From Gemmatimonadaceae bacterium (GTDB lineage: Bacteria > Gemmatimonadota > Gemmatimonadetes > Gemmatimonadales > Gemmatimonadaceae): 40,979 bases of DNA. Location: positions 6,751 to 47,729 of the forward strand of contig JACVCT010000004.1 of the NCBI GenBank assembly GCA_016741895.1, written 5' to 3'. The notes beneath the pieces were generated by a model. That model saw only the letters and a program-made list of their open reading frames with translations. It made no database searches and had not been told where the DNA came from. Positions 8,791 through 18,270 of the stretch are shown piece after piece. Both the position numbers and the translations under genes were made by a program. Position 1 is the stretch's first letter. Every line of letters begins with the position of its first letter.

Positions 8791-9404
8791 ACACAGCGAT
8801 CCTTCACGGCGAGTATGTGGTACTCCCCACGACGCTCGTACCGTCCATGTTGGCGGACGCGGCCTCCATGGTGGCGGATTCGGCCACCCTGACGGTGCAG
8901 AGCTATCAGCAAGCGATGCTGATGCTCGTGCGGTGGTACGAGGCGGGGCAGCTGGCGGGCCGTGGCGCCCCTGCCACGCCCCCCGGAGGAGGTGCACCGT
9001 CGCCGGTCGCTATCGCCCCCGATCACGCCGCCGTCGTGCCCAGCACGCTGCTCGTGACGAAAGCGCCAGAAGCGCCGACGACGAGCACGGCGCCCGCGGT
9101 GGCGCTCGCGACGGCGTCGAACGCCTCCGCGCCTGCCCCGTCGTCAGCGAAGACGGTGGAGCCGGAAGCGCCCCTGTGTGAAACTGCCAAGGCGGAGGCG
9201 GAAACGGCGAAATCGATGGAGCAGCCGGTAACGGAGGCTCCAGCGACATCGCCGCGCCGCCGCATCGCCCGCCCTTTCCTGCCGGCATCGTCGCCCCCGC
9301 CCGAGGCTACCCCACCCTGCGACGCGCTCGGCCACGCGGCCCGTCAAGCGATCTCGCATCGCATCGGCCCCGACGTGACTGATCCTGGCGCGCAGGCCCC
9401 CTGA
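8787..9404 (+). CDS. Hypothetical Ala/Pro/Thr-rich protein
   Basis: 205 aa ORF between the small ORF and recombinase 2; low-complexity C-terminal half. Confidence 0.5.
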   Translation: MNTAILHGEYVVLPTTLVPSMLADAASMVADSATLTVQSYQQAMLMLVRWYEAGQLAGRGAPATPPGGGAPSPVAIAPDHAAVVPSTLLVTKAPEAPTTSTAPAVALATASNASAPAPSSAKTVEPEAPLCETAKAEAETAKSMEQPVTEAPATSPRRRIARPFLPASSPPPEATPPCDALGHAARQAISHRIGPDVTDPGAQAP

Positions 9405-9416
9405 GCGAGAGTCCTC

Positions 9417-11219
9417 ATGCCCCGTCCTCGTAAGCTCCTCAGCCACACCACCCATCTGCCGGATGGGCGTCGGATCGTACTCGAAGAACGTCGCAATCGG
9501 CGCCCCCAGGCCCGCTGGTGGGATCCCGAAAAGCAGGGCTATCACCGCGTATCGCTTATGACTGTGCCGCACCTTAACAACGGGATTACACGCCAGCTCT
9601 GCCCGACAATGATCGCGAGGGCGCTCGAAGAGGCCGCTGCGCGGTTACCGAATCCCAACGCGCGACCGCGCGTTACCGTCGATGACGCTCTGCATGCGGC
9701 GCTTGAGGGCGACGCGAAGAAAGAACGGAGGAAGGGCAGCGAACAGCAGCAGGAGTGGAGCCGCGCGCGCGCGGAGCTTCAGGCCGTGCTGACGGTGCCG
9801 ATCCCGGTGGAGGAGTTGCTCCCGCAACACCTCACGCTGGTCGCGCGGTCCGCCCTGCTCCGAGTATCGGCGGGGTGCTCCCTTGACGATTGGGGGCACT
9901 CTATTGATGCGATTGGCAGCCCCGCCACGGCCGCACTGTCCTCGATCCAATGGATCGAACAGATGCAGCAGATGTTGCGCTCCGTATACGCGACCGCCCT
10001 CGAATCCGCCGATCCGGACAGGCGCCGCACCCCCGGACTCCCGTGGGCGGTCCGCTGCGCCGAGGTTTTGCGCGCCGCCCTTCGTCAGGCCGGGCAGCAT
10101 CCCGACTTCGCCCGACTGCAGCACTTCTCGCTGTCGAAGGACATGATGGTCGCGCTGGCCAACGAGGCAGAGGACTGCGGGATTGACCTCCCAGACGGTC
10201 CGGCGCGGCCGAGATACGAGGAGAAGGCCGCGCGTGGCCTGTTCCGGTTGCTCCGCGATCCGCGGTGGCGGCTGCTCAGCCTGCTCTCGCGCACCAAGCG
10301 GGGCCGTGTTGGTGCGCTCGAGATCACGCGAGCCACCCTCCAGGTCCGCAAGGGCGAGCTGGTAGTGCGGCAGTGTGTCGGCGGCCAGAAAAACCCGAAC
10401 CAGTTCTTGCACACCCCCATCGCCCCGGCGGCCGCGCAGATGGTGCAGCACGTGCTGCTCACGCACTACGCCGATGCGGAAGCACAGTACCAAGACGACG
10501 GCACCGACTACGCGTTGTTCGACGGGTGGACGTGGGACGGTCGGACGCTGACGGCCAGCGCCTCGACGAAGTTCGTGGATGTGGATCCGCGACTGCTGTT
10601 ACTACTCGAGATTGGCGCGGAGGCGCGCTGGGAGCAGCAGATCCGCCTTCACCGTCGGGATCTCCTGACATCCGGGGCAACTTTCTTGACCAGCGAAGTC
10701 GGGCTCGGCGACAACAAGCGCTCCGGCACGCGCCCCCTCTCGGCGACCGCGTTGGAGGCCCTTGGGTTTGAACTGGAGTACGGCTACCTCGCCGAGCTCG
10801 AACAGGCCTTTCGCCGCGGGGAGATCAAAGACTACCCGCTGTTCGCCGGCAAGGAGTTCAACGGCGGCGTCATCCCGTGGCGTGGCGACGCCCTGGCCCC
10901 GATCCACGCCGATGTCCTCAAGCGGTGGAACAAGCGGCTCGAACAGGCCCTCGGCCTCACGTCCGTGGACGGATTGGGCTTCCGTGGGTGGCGGCGCCGG
11001 TTGGCGGATGTTTACGAGCGCTGGGCGACGAGCGCGCGGGTCAAAGACATGATCATGGGCCACAAGCAGGTGAAGGTGAATTTCAACGGCGGCTCGACGC
11101 GCGAGGTGGTGTATCTCGACATCCGCGACGAAGCCCTGACCACGGAAGCCATGCGCTTGCTGCAGCACGCCCGTACGCAGTGGGCACTCACTGGTGAGGC
11201 GCCGCCGACGAGCACGTGA
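9417..11219 (+). CDS. Divergent tyrosine-recombinase-like integrase (600 aa)
   Basis: Candidate Arg I in 'LSRTKRGRVGALEI'; 'GFRGWRRRLADVYERW...VKDMIMGHKQ...TREVVYLDI' aligns by eye with HxLRRT...LGH...Y of phage integrases. Located next to a tRNA gene. Confidence 0.7.
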   Translation: MPRPRKLLSHTTHLPDGRRIVLEERRNRRPQARWWDPEKQGYHRVSLMTVPHLNNGITRQLCPTMIARALEEAAARLPNPNARPRVTVDDALHAALEGDAKKERRKGSEQQQEWSRARAELQAVLTVPIPVEELLPQHLTLVARSALLRVSAGCSLDDWGHSIDAIGSPATAALSSIQWIEQMQQMLRSVYATALESADPDRRRTPGLPWAVRCAEVLRAALRQAGQHPDFARLQHFSLSKDMMVALANEAEDCGIDLPDGPARPRYEEKAARGLFRLLRDPRWRLLSLLSRTKRGRVGALEITRATLQVRKGELVVRQCVGGQKNPNQFLHTPIAPAAAQMVQHVLLTHYADAEAQYQDDGTDYALFDGWTWDGRTLTASASTKFVDVDPRLLLLLEIGAEARWEQQIRLHRRDLLTSGATFLTSEVGLGDNKRSGTRPLSATALEALGFELEYGYLAELEQAFRRGEIKDYPLFAGKEFNGGVIPWRGDALAPIHADVLKRWNKRLEQALGLTSVDGLGFRGWRRRLADVYERWATSARVKDMIMGHKQVKVNFNGGSTREVVYLDIRDEALTTEAMRLLQHARTQWALTGEAPPTST

Positions 11220-11266
11220 ACTCACGTGGCGCTCCGCGCGGCATGACCGAAGTCAGGAACAAAACA

Positions 11267-11301
11267 GAACGGGGGGCGGCCATGATGGCCGCCCCCCGTT
11301 C
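11267..11301 (+). terminator. Hairpin downstream of recombinase 2
   Basis: Perfect 16-bp stem gaacggggggcggcca-tga-tggccgccccccgttc. Confidence 0.65.
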
Positions 11302-11426
11302 GTATGCTCCGTACAGTCGATCAGTGCGTTCGGTGGTACCCAACGTCGCCCGCAACGTCGCCCACCGATTTTCTGCTTGGCGACGTGGTGTCGCTAAGTC
11401 AAACTGTTTGAACTACTTACCCAAGT

Positions 11427-11499
11427 CGGGACGGCGGGATTTGAACCCGCGACCCCCTGAACCCCATTCAGGTGCGCTACCGGGCTGCGCTACGTCCCG
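11427..11499 (-). tRNA. tRNA-Pro(GGG)
   Basis: Reverse complement CGGGACGTAGCGCAGCCCGGTAGCGCACCTGAATGGGGTTCAGGGGGTCGCGGGTTCAAATCCCGCCGTCCCG folds as a cloverleaf; anticodon loop ATGGGGT. Confidence 0.95.
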
Positions 11500-11696
11500 T
11501 CACCGCAACTCGGCCGTGGCCAAGCAGTTGGTGAACAGACTGAAGAACGTAACCGGGTGACACCTCCCAAACCAGCCCCCGACGCAACTTCCACCCGGTC
11601 GGCTCAGCCCAACCGCCTGGGACTCTGAAACCGCCACCTCCAAGGCCCCGTCCGGCATTTGACATTCTGCACCGCCGTTCCGATTCTCTGAGAGTC

Positions 11697-12512
11697 ATGC
11701 CCCGTCCGTATCTGCTGTTCCTGACCCTACTCGGCCTGCTCCCGGCCGCTGCCTCCCTGCCCCACCGCCCTGCCACACCCGGCGTGGAGGCGGCTGCCCG
11801 TGGCGCGCGCAAGACCGTCGCCATCCTCAACTTCGACAACAACACAGGCAAGAAGGACTACGACCACCTGGGTCAGGGCATGGCCGCCATGCTCACCACC
11901 GACCTCTCGGCGGTGGAGGACATCCAGTTGCTCGAGCGCCAGCGCCTGGCCGAGGTGACGAAGGAAATCGACCAGCAGCGGAGCCGCTACTTCGACTCCA
12001 CCACCGCCGTGAAGGTGGGCCGCCTCACCGGCGCGCAGTACATCGTGATCGGCTCACTGGCCGCTGTCGATCCGCAGCTCCGCATCGACACGCGCGTCGT
12101 GCGCGTGGAGACCGGCGCCATCGTCAAGACGGCTCGCGTCACCGGCAAGCAGGAGGAGTTCTTCGACCTGCAGCAGCGCCTCGCGCGACAGCTTGTCAAG
12201 GATCTCGACATTGCGCTCTCGCCCGACGCCGACACGCGACTTGCCGCACAGCAGCAGAAGAGCCGCGTGGACGAACTCGATGCCATGGTGCGCCTCTCCA
12301 ACGCCATGAATCTGGCGGACGCGGGCGACTACGGCGCCGCGACGCTCAAGATCGCCCCCGTGGTGGCCCGCTATCCCAACAGCACCTTCGTCAAGCTGAC
12401 ATCCGACGAGATCAAGCGCCGGGCTGCACGCAACAGCGAACAGAAGGCCAAGACGCTCATCAACGACGGCGTCAACAAGCTGATCAAGAAGATCCCGCCA
12501 GCGCCGCGTTGA
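11697..12512 (+). CDS. CsgG/curli-assembly-domain-like secreted protein
   Basis: Signal peptide; 'KTVAILNFDNNTGKKDYDHLGQGMAAMLTTDLSAVEDIQLLERQRLAEVTKEI...GAQYIVIGSL' is typical of CsgG-type domains. Confidence 0.8.
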   Translation: MPRPYLLFLTLLGLLPAAASLPHRPATPGVEAAARGARKTVAILNFDNNTGKKDYDHLGQGMAAMLTTDLSAVEDIQLLERQRLAEVTKEIDQQRSRYFDSTTAVKVGRLTGAQYIVIGSLAAVDPQLRIDTRVVRVETGAIVKTARVTGKQEEFFDLQQRLARQLVKDLDIALSPDADTRLAAQQQKSRVDELDAMVRLSNAMNLADAGDYGAATLKIAPVVARYPNSTFVKLTSDEIKRRAARNSEQKAKTLINDGVNKLIKKIPPAPR

Positions 12513-15500
12513 CCGCGCGGCGCAGCGTCGCCAGCGCCACCGGCTTGTCGAGCACCGCCATCACGCCAATGGCCGCCACACGCTCAGGCGACAGACGGTT
12601 GCTGAAGCCGGTGAGAATCAGCACCGGGAGCTCCGCGCGCAGCGCGTGGATCTGTTCCGTGAGCATGTCACCGGTCATGCCCGGCATGGTCTGGTCAGTG
12701 ATCACAAGATCCACGGCAAACGGCTGATCACGCACAAAGGCCAGCGCCGCCTCCGGCGCGGTGAACACGTGCACGACATGCCCCGCGTGCTGCAGCGCGC
12801 GCTCCACCACCGCCGCCACGCCCGGTTCGTCGTCCACCACCACCACACTGGTGCCGGCATGGGGGCTGGTTTCCAACACCCCATCGTCATTCTCGTCCGA
12901 TCCATCATCGGTGACCGGCACATCGAATTCGCCGCTCACCACCAGTGAAGGGCGCAAGTCCTCGCCGCCCGCAGCGGCTGCAGCCGGCAGCTCGTCATCG
13001 ACGTCCACCACCAGATCGGGGTCGAGATCGTCGTCGAACAGGCCGTCAATGCTGGCCGCGGGGAAGGTGAGCTCGAAGGTGGAGCCCGCGCCCGGTGTAC
13101 TGAACACTTCCGCGCGGCCGCCGTGCGACACCACGATGCCATGCACCACCGCCATGCCGAGGCCCGTCCCCTCGCCGGTCGGCTTGGTGGTGAAGAAGGG
13201 CTCGAAGATGCGTTGCCGCACTTCTTCACTCATGCCGTCGCCGGTGTCCCGCACCTGCAGCACCACCACCGTGCCGGTGGGTGCCGGCTGCCCTTCGGGC
13301 ACCGTCCGCGTGCTCAACGCCAGCGTGATGGTGCCCGTGACCTTCTGCCGCAGCGCATACTCGGCGTTCGACACGAGATTGAGCAGCAGCTGCTGCAGCT
13401 GCGTGGGATCACCCTGCACCAGATGCGCATGATCGGCGCCGGTGGTCACCAGCTGCACCGTGCGCGGCACCATGCGCCGCAGCAGCGGCTGCAGGTCGAG
13501 TACGAGACGCGACAGGTTGACGTACTCCCGCGTGGGAGTCGACCGCCGGCTGAAGGTGAGGATCTGGCGCACGATGTCACGTGCACGGTCACTGGCGTCG
13601 AGAATGGCGCCCAGGTGATCGGCATTGCTGCGCCCCTTGCGCAGCGCCGTCCGCGCCAACTCGGCGTTGCCACGAATGACCCCAAGCAGATTGTTGAAGT
13701 CATGCGCCACGCCGCCGGCCAGTGTGCCGAGGGACTCGAGCTTCTGGGCCTTGCGCACCTGCTCCTGGAACCAGGCCCGCTCCGCCTCGGCCTGCCGTTC
13801 GCGCTCGAGCAGTCGCTGCGTACTGCTGCGCAACGTGGCCATGCGCCACTGATACGCGCCGGTCAGAATGAGCGCCACCAACGCACCATACGTGACCAGC
13901 GCCGCCGGCGACTCATACACCGGCACCTGCATGCTGAAATGCCGCAGGATCGGCCCGTACTCTCTGCCGGCCCAGTCGTACGCCCATACCGTCAGCGTGT
14001 AGCGACCCGCCGGCAAGTCGTGATAGTAGCGGTCGGGCACATCCAGCCACTCACCGCCCAGCGAGTCGACGGCCACGCGCGGTGTGGTGAGCCGGCCCTC
14101 GGAGAGCTGAACGCGAAACCGCGTCAGTTCCTCACGGTGATAGGTGAGCAGCGACGGCTCCACATGGATGTCATTGTCCGTCGGCATGAGCACGTCACCG
14201 TCCTGCACCTCACGTCCATCCGCCTGCACGGTCATGCGCAGTGTCAGACGGGCCGGTGACAACTGCGCGGCACGCGCCACATCCACCACGCCCAGCCCGA
14301 AACCGGTCCCCACCCACAGCAGATCATCGTGACCGGACGCAGCCAATGCAGAGATGGCATTGGCCGGCAGACCATCGGCGTCTGCCACCTGCGACAGAAT
14401 TCGCCAGGCATCCACGGACGCCGCGGACACATCGAAGAGCGCCAGACCGGCAAACGTCCCCACCGCCAGACGGCCGTTGCCAAGGCACATGAGATCGGTG
14501 GCGCCGAGATTGGTGAGCACGCGCCGGAGACGCAGCGGCAACACGCGCCATGGACCCGCATCGTCGAGACGGCGCCAGTGCACCCCGCGCTCCGTGTCGA
14601 ACGCGAAGAGGTAGCCGGAGGTGCTTGCCCCACTGGTGCACACACGCCGTACGCGCCCGAGCCCGAGCGGACTGGCCAGTGCCGGCAAGGTGTCCACTCG
14701 TGCACCGTCGCGCCGCAGCGTCGTGACGGCGTGGAGGCGCCCCAGATACAGCACCCGCGCACCGGCCTCGATGCCGGACGCCAGTGCGGTCACCGGCCCG
14801 TTCACGCTCAACGGCAGCCGCATCCAGCGCATCCCACTCCAGCGATAGACGCCATCGTCCGTGCCTGCCATCAGGGCATCGACGCCTTCGGCGTCGACCA
14901 CGCGACGCAGCTGATGCACCCGCCGTCCGTCGAGCCCTGCCGTCATGGGCACGAAGGCGCCACCGTCGAAACGCCAGGGCACCCCTTCGGCAATGGCCAC
15001 GGGCACGGCCACCGGAACGGCCATGGTCTCGCGCTGCACCGCAGTGGGCCCTGCCAACGCAGGAGGTGCCAGCGACACACGCAGCAACTCACTCACCACA
15101 CCACGCGCACTGCCCGCTTCGAAGCCGAAGCGCCGCCGCTCACCGCCCGCCCCGAGGCGCAGCAAACCGCTGTCTTGGGTTGCCACCCAGAGCACGTCGC
15201 GTCCATCGCTGCCTCGCTCGGCCGCCACCGCGTTCACATACGGCGACGCACGCTCGGGCCAGACCGCCACGCCGGCGGCCACGCCCTGCGACAGGCGTAC
15301 GAGATACGCACCGCGCGCCGCCGCATACACCGCCGATCCGCCCCCATGGCCCGGCAGATGCCGCAGCATCGTGATGGAACCGTGTGTGTCCGACAAGCGC
15401 GTGGACACCGGGTGCCAGGTGGCGCCATCCCATCGGACAATCCGTCCGTCGTCAGTGCCCACCCACAGGCTGTGCCCGGGCCGGCCTGCGCCCACTGGGG

Positions 15501-16416
15501 CCGCGTCGGGCACCACCTCCACGCGATACGCATTGTCTGGCGACCCGGGCAGCCGCTCAAAGCGCTCGCCCTCAGCATCGCGCCGCAGGCGGAACACGCC
15601 ACCGGCCCCCGCCGCATACAACTCCGATCCCGTGTCTCCAGGCAGCGCAACCAGATGCTCCACGCTCGCCGCCGTCAGGCCGTCGGGCGCCGCAAACACC
15701 CGCCATGCGCCGCGGTGCAGTCGCGCCACGCCGCCGCGCGCGCTGCCCACCCAGAGTTCTGCTGCACCGTCCGGCGCCGTGCCTTCCGCCAGCATGAGAG
15801 CGAGCGGCGAAAACGTCGGGGGAAGCGTCAGTGGTTCAAAGGCCGATCCGTTGAAGCGCGATACCCCGCGCGACGTCCCCACCAGCACGCGCGGTCCGCC
15901 ATCCACGGCCTCGCTCTCGATGATGCTGAAGACCGTGCCACCGGCCAGCCCGTCGCGCTCCTGAAACACAAGTACACGGCCGTCAGGCGCGCGATACACG
16001 AGACCATTGCGCGTACCCATCCAGCGACCGCCGTCGGCCCCGAGCCACAGGGCTCGCACCTGCTGCCGCTCGAACTCGGGCGGCAGGGCCTCCCGACGCC
16101 ACTGCGCTCCCGCATAGGAAAACACGCCATCGTCGGTGGCCAGCCATGGCACACCGGCCGGGTCGAGCGCCATCGCAAAGACCGTGGAGGCCCGCAGTCC
16201 CGACGCAGCATCGAAACGGCGCTCCGCGAGCGCGCGCAGTGCATGTCCGCTGGGCACCACCTGCGCGAGACGCGACACCGAGGGAGGCTGCGCGGCGGGT
16301 GCTGCAGCCTCCTGCGCGTGCAGCGCGGCCAACGGCACCGCCGCCACTGCACAGACCACCGAACAGACAACCGCCGCGCGCAACACGCGCCGCATGCGCG
16401 AGGCCTGCGACATCAT
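12484..16416 (-). CDS. Hybrid two-component sensor kinase: propeller repeats, Y_Y_Y, TM, HisKA, HATPase, receiver
   Basis: Repeated 'LWVGT..G' propeller motifs; 'GGVAHDFNNLLGVIRGNAE' (H box), 'EPFFTTKPTGEGTGLGMAVVHGIV' (ATP lid), 'VDLVITDQTMPGMTGDML' (receiver). Confidence 0.92.
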   Translation of the reverse strand: MMSQASRMRRVLRAAVVCSVVCAVAAVPLAALHAQEAAAPAAQPPSVSRLAQVVPSGHALRALAERRFDAASGLRASTVFAMALDPAGVPWLATDDGVFSYAGAQWRREALPPEFERQQVRALWLGADGGRWMGTRNGLVYRAPDGRVLVFQERDGLAGGTVFSIIESEAVDGGPRVLVGTSRGVSRFNGSAFEPLTLPPTFSPLALMLAEGTAPDGAAELWVGSARGGVARLHRGAWRVFAAPDGLTAASVEHLVALPGDTGSELYAAGAGGVFRLRRDAEGERFERLPGSPDNAYRVEVVPDAAPVGAGRPGHSLWVGTDDGRIVRWDGATWHPVSTRLSDTHGSITMLRHLPGHGGGSAVYAAARGAYLVRLSQGVAAGVAVWPERASPYVNAVAAERGSDGRDVLWVATQDSGLLRLGAGGERRRFGFEAGSARGVVSELLRVSLAPPALAGPTAVQRETMAVPVAVPVAIAEGVPWRFDGGAFVPMTAGLDGRRVHQLRRVVDAEGVDALMAGTDDGVYRWSGMRWMRLPLSVNGPVTALASGIEAGARVLYLGRLHAVTTLRRDGARVDTLPALASPLGLGRVRRVCTSGASTSGYLFAFDTERGVHWRRLDDAGPWRVLPLRLRRVLTNLGATDLMCLGNGRLAVGTFAGLALFDVSAASVDAWRILSQVADADGLPANAISALAASGHDDLLWVGTGFGLGVVDVARAAQLSPARLTLRMTVQADGREVQDGDVLMPTDNDIHVEPSLLTYHREELTRFRVQLSEGRLTTPRVAVDSLGGEWLDVPDRYYHDLPAGRYTLTVWAYDWAGREYGPILRHFSMQVPVYESPAALVTYGALVALILTGAYQWRMATLRSSTQRLLERERQAEAERAWFQEQVRKAQKLESLGTLAGGVAHDFNNLLGVIRGNAELARTALRKGRSNADHLGAILDASDRARDIVRQILTFSRRSTPTREYVNLSRLVLDLQPLLRRMVPRTVQLVTTGADHAHLVQGDPTQLQQLLLNLVSNAEYALRQKVTGTITLALSTRTVPEGQPAPTGTVVVLQVRDTGDGMSEEVRQRIFEPFFTTKPTGEGTGLGMAVVHGIVVSHGGRAEVFSTPGAGSTFELTFPAASIDGLFDDDLDPDLVVDVDDELPAAAAAGGEDLRPSLVVSGEFDVPVTDDGSDENDDGVLETSPHAGTSVVVVDDEPGVAAVVERALQHAGHVVHVFTAPEAALAFVRDQPFAVDLVITDQTMPGMTGDMLTEQIHALRAELPVLILTGFSNRLSPERVAAIGVMAVLDKPVALATLRRAVNAALAGSS

Positions 16417-16429
16417 GTGCAGCACCGGG

Positions 16430-17299
16430 TCAGCGAAAATCACGGGCCGCCTCACGCACGGCGTCGGGCATGGTGGGATAGTGCAGCGGCAGGGCCTCCA
16501 TGGCGCGCATCAGCACGTCGGCAATGAGCAGATTGCGCACGGTCTTGTTGTCCGACGGCACCACGTACCACGGCGCCGCTGCCGTGCTGCAGCGCGTCAG
16601 CGCCTCATGATACGCCTCGGTGTACTCGGCCCAGCGCGCGCGGTCCTCGATGTCCTCAGCGCGGAACTTCCAGTTCTTGCGCGGGTCGTCGAGCCGCGAG
16701 GTGAGCCGCTCGTGCTGCTCGTCCTGTGAGACGTGCAGAAAACACTTGCAGATGACCACGCCGTTGGCGTGCAGCAACTCCTCAAAGGCGTTGATGTGCG
16801 CGTAGCGGCCGCGCCAGACCGTCTCCGGAGCCAGGCGTCGAACACGCACCGCCAGCACGTCTTCATAGTGCGAGCGATTGAACACCCCGACCTGCCCGCG
16901 TGGCGGCACCGCCTGATGCACACGCCAGAGAAAGTCGTGACGCAGTTCGAGTGGCGTGGGAGGCCCGAAAGCCGTCACCCGCACACCGGTGGGATTGAAC
17001 GCCCCGCAGACCGTCTTGATGACGCCGTCCTTGCCCGAGGCATCGCGTCCCTGCAGCACCAGCAGCACCGCATGGCGCCCATCGGCAAACAGCGCGTCCT
17101 GCAGCGCCTCGAGCCGGCCAAGGCGCTGCGAAAGCGCCGCCTCGATCTCCTTCTTGTTCGCGGCGCCGGACACCCGCGCCGCGGCATTGCCCAGATCGAG
17201 CGGCGCGGTGGGATTGACCGGCACTACCGGCGTGAGGCCCACACTGGTCAGGGAGACCAGCGCCTTGTCTGAACGCGCGTGCTGCGAAGGAGCCGTCAT
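16430..17299 (-). CDS. ppk2: Polyphosphate kinase 2 family protein
   Basis: 'VLLVLQGRDASGKDGVIKTVCGAFNPTGVRVTAFGPPT', 'FNRSHYEDVLAVRV', 'PWYVVPSDNKTVRNL' are PPK2 hallmarks. Confidence 0.92.
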   Translation of the reverse strand: MTAPSQHARSDKALVSLTSVGLTPVVPVNPTAPLDLGNAAARVSGAANKKEIEAALSQRLGRLEALQDALFADGRHAVLLVLQGRDASGKDGVIKTVCGAFNPTGVRVTAFGPPTPLELRHDFLWRVHQAVPPRGQVGVFNRSHYEDVLAVRVRRLAPETVWRGRYAHINAFEELLHANGVVICKCFLHVSQDEQHERLTSRLDDPRKNWKFRAEDIEDRARWAEYTEAYHEALTRCSTAAAPWYVVPSDNKTVRNLLIADVLMRAMEALPLHYPTMPDAVREAARDFR

Positions 17300-18216
17300 G
17301 CGGTGAGATGGGGTTCGTAGGGTTCCATGTGAATGAGCACACCCGCCGCCGCGGGCAGCTGTCTGCGAATGGCCCCCTTCACCCGACCGGAAAGAATATG
17401 CGCCTCGTGCAGCGTCATGGACGGATCGGCCTGCACGTGAATGTCCACGTAGAACGCGGTGCCGGTCTTCCGCACCTTGAGCTTCTCGATGGCCAGCACG
17501 CCACTGGTGCCCAGGGCCGCCTCGCTGATGCACGACAGCACCGCCGGGCCGGGGGCGCGATCCATCAATTCGTGCAGGGCCCGACGCAGCAGCAGCATGC
17601 CATTCACCGCGATGATGGTGGCCGCCACGAGCGCGGCCCAGTCGTCGGCCACCTCCCACCCTTCACCGCCAACCACGGCGGCGGTGATGCCAACAAATGC
17701 CGCAAAGGAACTGATGGCATCCGAGCGATGATGCCAGGCGTCGGCCGTGACCGCCGTACTGCCCGACGCCGCACCGGCCGACGCCACCCGCTTGGCCAAG
17801 GTCTCTTTGACCACGATCACCACCAGCAGCACGACCAGCGTCCAGGGCGCGGGCGCATGATGCGGTGTGCGGATCTCGCGAATGGCCTCCACCGTGATGC
17901 CGGCCGCCGCGCCAAACATGAGCGCGGCCACCACGGCCCCCGCCAACGCCTCGGCCCGGCCGTAGCCAAAGGGGTACTGCGCGTCCGGGTCTCGACTGGC
18001 AATGCGCAAACCGCCCCAGACTACCAGCGACCCCACCATATCCGTGGCACTCTCGATGGCATCGGCCACGAGGGCGTAGGCGTTGCCCAACAGACCCGCC
18101 ACCAGCTTGATGACCGCCAGACCGGCGTTGACCAGCAGGCCCACCTGCGCCAGACGCTGGGCGTTGGGCAGAGGCGGCGAGACCGGGGACGTTGGTGGGT
18201 GGGGTGATGCCGTCAT
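17296..18216 (-). CDS. Cation diffusion facilitator family transporter
   Basis: 'NAYALVADAIESATDMVGSLVVWGGLRIASRDPDAQYPFGYGRAEALA', 'DAWHHRSDAISS' motifs; 4-bp overlap with ppk2. Confidence 0.92.
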   Translation of the reverse strand: MTASPHPPTSPVSPPLPNAQRLAQVGLLVNAGLAVIKLVAGLLGNAYALVADAIESATDMVGSLVVWGGLRIASRDPDAQYPFGYGRAEALAGAVVAALMFGAAAGITVEAIREIRTPHHAPAPWTLVVLLVVIVVKETLAKRVASAGAASGSTAVTADAWHHRSDAISSFAAFVGITAAVVGGEGWEVADDWAALVAATIIAVNGMLLLRRALHELMDRAPGPAVLSCISEAALGTSGVLAIEKLKVRKTGTAFYVDIHVQADPSMTLHEAHILSGRVKGAIRRQLPAAAGVLIHMEPYEPHLTA

Positions 18217-18270
18217 TCCCTGCAATATGTCACCACAGACCACGCGAGGGACCGGTTACATTTCCCGTGC

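Noticed and set aside
14329-16527. 732 aa plus-strand ORF opposite the hybrid kinase
   Set aside because: High-GC shadow ORF; His/Arg/Pro-rich translation with no domain, while the minus frame is clearly coding.
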